DNA of 64,000 nt from Pseudomonas guangdongensis (GTDB taxonomy: Bacteria; Pseudomonadota; Gammaproteobacteria; Pseudomonadales; Pseudomonadaceae): NCBI RefSeq assembly GCF_900105885.1, contig NZ_LT629780.1, positions 1,922,001-1,986,000 of the forward strand, written 5' to 3'. The notes beneath the pieces are model-generated. The model did no database searches and had not been told where the DNA came from. It worked only from the letters and a program-made list of their open reading frames with translations. Of this stretch, positions 59,022-64,000 are shown piece by piece. A program made the translations under genes and the position numbers. Numbering within the stretch: the first letter of the stretch is position 1; each line of letters starts with the position of its first letter.

Positions 59022-60347
59022 TCAGAGGGTCTCGGCCCACAGGTCGTATTCGTCGGCGTCGGTGACCCGCACCCACACCTTGTCGCCCGGCTGCAGATCG
59101 CGGTCGCTGTCGACGTAGACGTTACCGTCGATCTCCGGGGCGTCGGCGGCGGAGCGGCCGATGGCGCCCTGCTCGTCGACCTCGTCGATCAGCACCTCGA
59201 TCTCCTTGCCGATCTTCAGCTGCAGGCGCGCGGCGCTGATCGCCTGCTGGTGGGCCATGAAGCGCTCCCAGCGCTCCTGCTTGACCTCGTCCGGCACGGC
59301 TTCAAGGCCCAGCTCCTCGGCCGGGGCACCCTCGACCGGCGAGTACTGGAAGCAGCCGACGCGGTCAAGCTGCGCCTCGGTGAGCCAGTCGAGCAGGTAC
59401 TGGAAGTCCTCCTCGGTCTCGCCGGGGAAGCCGACGATGAAGGTCGAGCGGATGGTCAGCTCCGGGCAGATCTCGCGCCATTGCTTGATCCGTGCCAGGG
59501 TCTTGTCCTCGAAGGCCGGGCGCTTCATCGCCTTGAGCACCTTGGGGCTGGCGTGCTGGAAGGGGATGTCCAGGTACGGCAGGAGCTTGCCCGCGGCCAT
59601 CAGCGGGATGACGTCGTCGACGTTGGGGTAGGGGTAGACGTAGTGCAGGCGCACCCACACGCCCATGCCGGACAGCGCCTCGCACAGTTCGAGCATGCGG
59701 GTCTTCACCGGCTGGCCGTTCCAGAAGTCCAGCTTGTACTTGAGGTCGACGCCGTAGGCGCTGGTGTCCTGGCTGATCACCAAGAGTTCCTTGACCCCGG
59801 CCTTGACCAGGCGCTCGGCCTCGGACAGCACGTCGCCGACCGGGCGGCTGACCAGCTTGCCGCGCATCGAGGGGATGATGCAGAAGCTGCAGCTGTGGTT
59901 GCAGCCTTCGGAAATCTTCAGGTAGGCGTAGTGGCGCGGGGTCAGCTTGATGCCCTGCGGCGGCACCAGGTCGACGAACGGGTCGTGGTCGACCTTGGGC
60001 GGCACCACCTCGTGCACGGCGTTGACCACCTGCTCGTACTGCTGCGGGCCGGTGACCGCCAGCACGCTGGGGTGCACGTCGCGGATGCTGTCCTCGGACA
60101 CGCCCATGCAGCCGGTGACGATCACCTTGCCGTTCTCGGCGATGGCCTCGCCGATGGCGTCCAGCGACTCGGCCTTGGCGCTGTCGATGAAGCCGCAGGT
60201 GTTGACCACCACCACGTCGGCATCCTCGTAGGAGGGGACGATCTGGTAGCCCTCCATGCGCAGCTGGGTGAGGATGCGTTCGCTGTCCACGGTTGCTTTC
60301 GGGCAGCCGAGGGAAACGAAGCCGACTTTGGGAGCGGTGCTGGACAT
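59022..60347 (-). CDS. rimO: Ribosomal protein S12 methylthiotransferase RimO
   Basis: Radical-SAM enzyme, 441 aa, that methylthiolates Asp88 of ribosomal protein S12. The N-terminal cluster cysteines are C15, C51 and C80. The radical-SAM C149-x3-C153-x2-C156 is [13 protein letters not shown] domain forms the C-terminus ([15 protein letters not shown]...G-D-K-V-W-V-R-V-T). It looks intact. Confidence 0.97.
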   Translation of the reverse strand: MSSTAPKVGFVSLGCPKATVDSERILTQLRMEGYQIVPSYEDADVVVVNTCGFIDSAKAESLDAIGEAIAENGKVIVTGCMGVSEDSIRDVHPSVLAVTGPQQYEQVVNAVHEVVPPKVDHDPFVDLVPPQGIKLTPRHYAYLKISEGCNHSCSFCIIPSMRGKLVSRPVGDVLSEAERLVKAGVKELLVISQDTSAYGVDLKYKLDFWNGQPVKTRMLELCEALSGMGVWVRLHYVYPYPNVDDVIPLMAAGKLLPYLDIPFQHASPKVLKAMKRPAFEDKTLARIKQWREICPELTIRSTFIVGFPGETEEDFQYLLDWLTEAQLDRVGCFQYSPVEGAPAEELGLEAVPDEVKQERWERFMAHQQAISAARLQLKIGKEIEVLIDEVDEQGAIGRSAADAPEIDGNVYVDSDRDLQPGDKVWVRVTDADEYDLWAETL

Positions 60348-60656
60348 GCAGGCTAACCTCTGGGGCGGCGCCGCGTGGGCGCTTGATCAAAAAGTGCGCG
60401 ATTCTAGCGGTGCCTGCGGTACTTGAACAGTACCGCGCGGACCCCGTTTCGCTCGGCTGGCGAGGCGGCGAGCGACGGGGCGGGAGATTGCCGGTGGCGG
60501 CTGGCTGTTTTTTGTACGGAAGTCCCAAGCGACCGCCGGGCGGGCTCTGGCGCCGCCCATCCCGGGGTTATCCACAGCGTTTTCCACGCGATCTGTTGAC
60601 AAGACTGCGGCGCAAAACGGCTCTGCGACAGGCCGCAGGGCCGTACGGTGGCGCGC
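60348..60656. other. 309-bp intergenic region with one DnaA box
   Basis: No gene is supported here; a 71-codon frame on the minus strand (60387-60602) has no ribosome site or recognisable motif. The region holds TTATCCACA at 60568-60576, a perfect DnaA-box consensus, followed by TTTTCCACG at 60580-60588. TTGACA at 60596-60601 has no matching -10 at the usual distance. It separates the cytochrome b561 and rimO genes, which both read leftward. Confidence 0.6.
60568..60576 (+). promoter_or_regulatory. Consensus DnaA box
   Basis: TTATCCACA, a perfect match to the DnaA 9-mer, with a degenerate second one (TTTTCCACG) 12 bp further. A single box in an intergenic region may titrate DnaA or regulate rimO; it is not an origin by itself. 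Confidence 0.5.
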
Positions 60657-61199
60657 TCAGCGTCCCGGCAGCATGCGGGTCAGGGTGTTGTCGCGGCTGA
60701 AGTAGTGGTGGAACAGGCCGGCGGCGGCATGCAGGCCGATCAGCCAGTAGCCGGCCACGGCGCCGAACTCGTGCAGTTCTTCCAGGCGTTCGGCCAGGAC
60801 CGAGTCCTTGTCCACCAGCAGCGGCAGCTCCAGGCCGAAGAACGGCGCCGGCTTGCCCTCGGCGTTGAGCAGCAGCCAGCCGAGCAGCGGCATGCCGATC
60901 ATCAATACATACAGAGCCAGGTGCATCAGGTGCGCCACGCCGGTCTGCCAGGCGGGCGGCGCGGGGGAGATGGCCGGGGTCTTGTGCAGGAGACGGACGA
61001 GCAGGCGCAGCCAGACCAGGGCGAAGACGCCGAGGCCGAGCATGAAGTGCCAGTGCTTGAGCAGCTCGCGCGGTTCGCTGCCCTTGGGGAAGTTGCCCTT
61101 GAGTTCGATGCAGGCATAGACGGCGACGAGCAGCAGGGCCATCAGCCAGTGCATGGCGATGGACAGGCCGCTGTAGCGGGTGGGGGAGGGGTGTGCCAT
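60657..61199 (-). CDS. Cytochrome b561-family protein
   Basis: Membrane di-haem cytochrome b561 type, 180 aa, four helices. Candidate haem histidines: M-H-W-L-M-A (His17), K-H-W-H-F-M-L-G (His49 and His51) and L-H-E-F-G-A-V-A-G-Y-W-L-I-G-L-H-A-A-A-G-L-F-H-H. Probably shuttles electrons from quinol; in E. coli CybB acts as a superoxide:ubiquinone oxidoreductase. The start at 61199 has a purine-rich AAGGAACC upstream. Confidence 0.9.
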   Translation of the reverse strand: MAHPSPTRYSGLSIAMHWLMALLLVAVYACIELKGNFPKGSEPRELLKHWHFMLGLGVFALVWLRLLVRLLHKTPAISPAPPAWQTGVAHLMHLALYVLMIGMPLLGWLLLNAEGKPAPFFGLELPLLVDKDSVLAERLEELHEFGAVAGYWLIGLHAAAGLFHHYFSRDNTLTRMLPGR

Positions 61200-61297
61200 G
61201 GCGAGGTTCCTTGCGCGGCGAGTGGTCGATGCGCAAGGACTCTAGTGCAGCAACCTTAAGCCAGGCTGAGCGCGTGGATTTTTTCCGGCCACAACGA

Positions 61298-61325
61298 AAA
61301 AGGCCATTCCGAAGAATGGCCTTTT
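61298..61325 (-). terminator. Terminator of tRNA-fMet
   Basis: A 12-bp stem (AAAAGGCCATTC and its complement) with tetraloop CGAA; on the minus strand it ends in a T5 run. It lies 6 bp past the tRNA 3' end. Confidence 0.9.
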
Positions 61326-61331
61326 AAGATT

Positions 61332-61408
<77 letters not shown>

Positions 61409-61420
61409 TCTGTGGGGGCC

Positions 61421-61448
61421 ATTCTACGCAAAAGCCCTGGGCTGTCAA
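61421..61448 (-). promoter_or_regulatory. Sigma-70 promoter of tRNA-fMet
   Basis: TTGACA (61448-61443) and TAGAAT (61426-61421) on the minus strand with a 16-bp spacer, followed by a GGCCCCC discriminator, typical of stringently controlled stable-RNA promoters. Confidence 0.9.
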
Positions 61449-61683
61449 GCGCGATCTTGAAAAAACTTCAAGCGGATCAGCTATTTAGTGTCGCCCCACT
61501 GGGCGCGGACAGGCTGCAGGCCACGGCCGGCAAGGCCTGCGGCGGTTTTCCGGAGGCGCGCGCGCGGTATGCGGCGCAAGGGGGCGGGCGCTGGCCGCAG
61601 GCGAGCGATCCGGCGTCCTGCGCGTTTACAGCCCCCGGGGCCGGGCGCAGAATGCCGTCCTCCCCGGCCGGCGAAGTTCCCCC

Positions 61684-63138
61684 ATGTCCCTGTCAAGCCT
61701 GCGCATGATCGCGTTTCTCCTGGGTATCTTCCTCATCACCCTGGGCGTCAGCATGCTGGTGCCGATCATCGCCCTGCTGGTCACGGGCGGCGAGGAGCGG
61801 CTTGGGGACTTTCTCTGGCCGACCCTGATCACCTTCGGCTGCGGCCTGGCGGCGGTGCTGCCGGGGCGTCCGGACAAGGTGCAGCTGCGCCCGCGCGACA
61901 TGTACATGCTGACCACCTCCAGCTGGGTGGTGGTGTGCGGCTTCGCCGCCCTGCCGATGGTGTTCATCCAGCACATCAGCTACACCGACGCCTTCTTCGA
62001 GACCATGTCGGGCATCACCACCACCGGCTCGACGGTGATCGCCGGACTCGACAACGCCTCGCCGGCCCTGCTGATCTGGCGCTCGATGCTGCACTGGCTG
62101 GGCGGCATCGGTTTCATCGGCATGGCGGTGGCGGTGCTGCCCTTGCTGCGCGTCGGCGGCATGCGGCTGTTCCAGACCGAATCCTCCGACTGGTCGGAAA
62201 AGGTCATGCCGCGCTCGCACATGGTGGCTAAGTACATCCTCGGCATCTATGTGGCCTTCACCCTGCTCGGTTTCCTGGCCTTCTGGGCCGCCGGGATGAG
62301 TCCGTTCGAGGCGATCAACCACTCCATGGCGGCGATCTCCACCGGCGGCTTCTCCACCTCCGACGCCTCGCTGGCGCACTGGACGCAACCGGCGGTGCAC
62401 TGGGTCGCGGTGCTGTTCATGCTGCTGGGCAGCCTGCCGTTCACCCTCTACGTCGCTTACCTGCGCGGCAATCGCAAGGCGCTGCTGCGCGACCAGCAGG
62501 TGCGCGGCTTCGTCGGCTTCCTGGTGCTGACCTGGCTGGTTTTCGGCACCTGGCTGTGGCTCAACTCGGACAACGCCTGGCTGGATGCTTTCCGGATCGT
62601 CGCGGTCAACGTCACCTCGGTGGTCACCACCACCGGCTTCGCCCTGGGCGATTACACCCAGTGGGGCGGTTTCGCCGTGCTGCTGTTCTTCTACCTCACC
62701 TTCGTCGGCGGCTGCTCCGGCTCCACCGCCGGGGGGCTGAAGATCTTCCGCTTCCAGGTCGCCTACGTGATGCTCAAGGCCAACCTGCAGCAGATGATCC
62801 ACCCGCGCGCGGTGATCAAGCAGCAGTACAACGACCACCCGATCGACGAGGACATCGTCCGCTCGCTGATCACCTTCTCGTTCTTCTTCACCATCACCAT
62901 CGGCGTGATCGCCCTGGGCCTGGCCCTGATCGGGCTGGACTGGGTGACGGCGCTGACCGGCGCTGCCACCGCGGTGTGCAACGTCGGCCCCGGACTCGGC
63001 CCGATCATCGGCCCGGCCGGTAACTTCGCCAGCCTGCCGGACAGCGCCAAGTGGCTGCTGTCGCTCGGCATGCTGCTCGGTCGCCTGGAAATCATCACCA
63101 TCCTGGTGGTGCTGAGCCCGGCGTTCTGGCGCCACTGA
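61684..63138 (+). CDS. trkH: Potassium uptake protein TrkH
   Basis: K+ channel subunit of the Trk system, 484 aa, with about ten membrane helices in four pore repeats. Selectivity-filter regions: I-T-T-T-G-S-T-V, A-I-S-T-G-G-F-S-T, V-T-T-T-G-F-A and C-N-V-G-P-G-L-G-P. C-S-G-S-T-A-G-G-L-K-I-F is the usual loop. The cytoplasmic NAD-gating partner TrkA is not in the window. It lies 22 bp before dinB. Confidence 0.95.
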   Translation: MSLSSLRMIAFLLGIFLITLGVSMLVPIIALLVTGGEERLGDFLWPTLITFGCGLAAVLPGRPDKVQLRPRDMYMLTTSSWVVVCGFAALPMVFIQHISYTDAFFETMSGITTTGSTVIAGLDNASPALLIWRSMLHWLGGIGFIGMAVAVLPLLRVGGMRLFQTESSDWSEKVMPRSHMVAKYILGIYVAFTLLGFLAFWAAGMSPFEAINHSMAAISTGGFSTSDASLAHWTQPAVHWVAVLFMLLGSLPFTLYVAYLRGNRKALLRDQQVRGFVGFLVLTWLVFGTWLWLNSDNAWLDAFRIVAVNVTSVVTTTGFALGDYTQWGGFAVLLFFYLTFVGGCSGSTAGGLKIFRFQVAYVMLKANLQQMIHPRAVIKQQYNDHPIDEDIVRSLITFSFFFTITIGVIALGLALIGLDWVTALTGAATAVCNVGPGLGPIIGPAGNFASLPDSAKWLLSLGMLLGRLEIITILVVLSPAFWRH

Positions 63139-63160
63139 GACTCGCCGGGGGAGCGTGGCG

Positions 63161-64000
63161 ATGCGCGGGGAAGACGAAGCCGCCGGCAGCCGGCCGGCGG
63201 CGGTGCAGCGCAAGATCATCCATATCGATTGCGACTGCTTTTTCGCCGCCATCGAGATGCGCGACGATCCGCGTCTGGCCGGGCGGCCGCTGGCGGTGGG
63301 CGGGGCGCCGGAGCGGCGCGGGGTCGTCGCCACCTGCAACTACGAGGCGCGGGCCTTCGGCGTGCATTCGGCGATGTCCTCGCGGCGCGCCCTGGAGCTG
63401 TGTCCGCAGCTGCTGATCGTGCGGCCGCGCTTCGAGGCCTACAAGGCCGTCTCGCAGCAGATCCACGCGATCCTCCACGACTACAGCGAGCTGATCGAGC
63501 CGCTGTCGCTGGACGAGGCCTACCTGGACGTGTCCGGCTCGCCGCACTGCGCCGGCAGCGCCACGCGGATCGCCGAGGAGATCCGCCGGCGGGTGCGCGC
63601 CGAGCTGGGCATCACGGTGTCGGCCGGGGTGGCGCCGAACAAGTTCCTCGCCAAGATCGCCAGCGACTGGCGCAAGCCCGACGGGCTGTGGGTGATCGCC
63701 CCGGACGAGGTGCAGGCGTTCGTCGCCGAGCTTCCGGTGGCGCGCCTGCACGGGGTCGGCAAGGTCACCGCCGAGCGCCTGGCGCACCTGGGCATCCGGC
63801 GCTGCCGGGACCTGCGCGAGTGGCCCAGGCTGGCCTTGCTGCGCGAGTTCGGCGGTTTCGGCGAGCGGCTCTGGCAACTGGCCCACGGCATCGACGAACG
63901 TCCGGTGCGGGTGGCACGGCGCCGCCAGACCCTGAGCGTCGAGCACACCTTCGCGCGCGACCTGCCGGATCTGGCCGCCTGCCAGGCGGCGCTGCCGGCG
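63161..64000 (+). CDS. dinB: DNA polymerase IV, 3' end outside window
   Basis: Y-family translesion polymerase, first 280 residues visible. I-I-H-I-D-C-D-C-F-F-A-A-I-E-M-R carries the first metal Asp. S-L-D-E-A-Y-L-D supplies the other catalytic acids, and G-V-A-P-N-K-F-L-A-K-I-A-S-D-W-K/R is typical. The helix-hairpin-helix H-G-V-G-K-V-T-A-E-R-L follows. The ATG at 63161 gives a ~16-residue variable leader; an in-frame GTG at 63203 is an alternative. No LexA box is obvious directly upstream. Confidence 0.95.
   Translation, partial: MRGEDEAAGSRPAAVQRKIIHIDCDCFFAAIEMRDDPRLAGRPLAVGGAPERRGVVATCNYEARAFGVHSAMSSRRALELCPQLLIVRPRFEAYKAVSQQIHAILHDYSELIEPLSLDEAYLDVSGSPHCAGSATRIAEEIRRRVRAELGITVSAGVAPNKFLAKIASDWRKPDGLWVIAPDEVQAFVAELPVARLHGVGKVTAERLAHLGIRRCRDLREWPRLALLREFGGFGERLWQLAHGIDERPVRVARRRQTLSVEHTFARDLPDLAACQAALPA

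Noticed and set aside
60568..60601. Replication origin
   Set aside because: Only one perfect DnaA box and no dnaA, dnaN or AT-rich unwinding region nearby.
60387..60602. 71-codon minus-strand gene in the rimO upstream gap
   Set aside because: No ribosome site, no recognisable motif, and it contains the DnaA box; treated as non-coding.

Overview
The window is about 64 kb of GC-rich gammaproteobacterial chromosome, almost certainly from a Pseudomonas. Supporting marks are the fdxA-mutS-cinA(pncC)-recA-recX block, the divergent finR/fpr pair, erdR-dgkA, pilS-pilR with a small PP0621-type gene, the lptFG/pepA/holC block and a MerR-type copper locus. All calls come from reading protein motifs and gene order; no database search was run.

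Layout. 1-7773 (+) is the distal half of a tad (Flp pilus) operon: a TadG-like protein cut by the window edge, two TadE-type pseudopilins, TadZ, TadA, TadB, TadC and the lipoprotein TadD, mostly overlapping by 4-8 bp. A convergent AraC-type regulator with a degenerate receiver domain follows. 8865-16708 holds gdhA, pilR-pilS, a PP0621-type gene, glutamine-dependent nadE, fieF-like CDF efflux and a lipoprotein. 16888-21537 (+) holds hrpB, a TauE/SafE permease, a double CDGSH protein and an SDR. A lower-GC orphan membrane protein (21539-22309) looks acquired. 22387-31859 holds a HI0933-type flavoprotein, a GAF-GGDEF cyclase, MATE and DMT transporters, a DUF4136 lipoprotein, cmoM, a MazG-like gene, and cueR-copA facing copZ across a 26-bp perfect inverted repeat. 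31867-36677 carries an Ala-Glu-repeat protein, holC, pepA and the divergent lptFG. 36744-49463 has an RDD protein, fdxA, mutS, pncC, recA (LexA box), recX, a LOG protein, an MBL/beta-CASP protein, phosphoketolase, a PA3611-like secreted protein, a DTW tRNA-modification enzyme and a YgdI/YgdR lipoprotein. 49582-64000 has a NylB-like serine hydrolase, an EamA permease, erdR, dgkA, finR/fpr, trmO, an ankyrin protein, a stand-alone trpB, a lipoprotein, a ZIP transporter, rimO, cytochrome b561, initiator tRNA-fMet, trkH and a dinB cut by the right edge.

Functional themes. Surface appendages are covered by tad and pilSR, copper handling by CueR/CopA/CopZ, LPS export by LptFG, and DNA repair and replication by mutS, recA, recX, dinB and holC. 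tRNA and ribosome modification is covered by cmoM, the DTW protein, trmO and rimO, and redox and NAD metabolism by nadE, pncC, fpr, fdxA and gdhA. Several convergent pairs share strong bidirectional hairpin terminators. The only gene-free stretch over 300 bp is 60348-60656, which holds one consensus DnaA box and nothing else recognisable. I did not find a convincing multi-gene undescribed system. The best leads are the low-GC membrane protein, the Ala-Glu hexanucleotide-repeat gene, the lone divergent trpB, the palindromic copA/copZ control region and the pseudo-receiver AraC protein next to tad.
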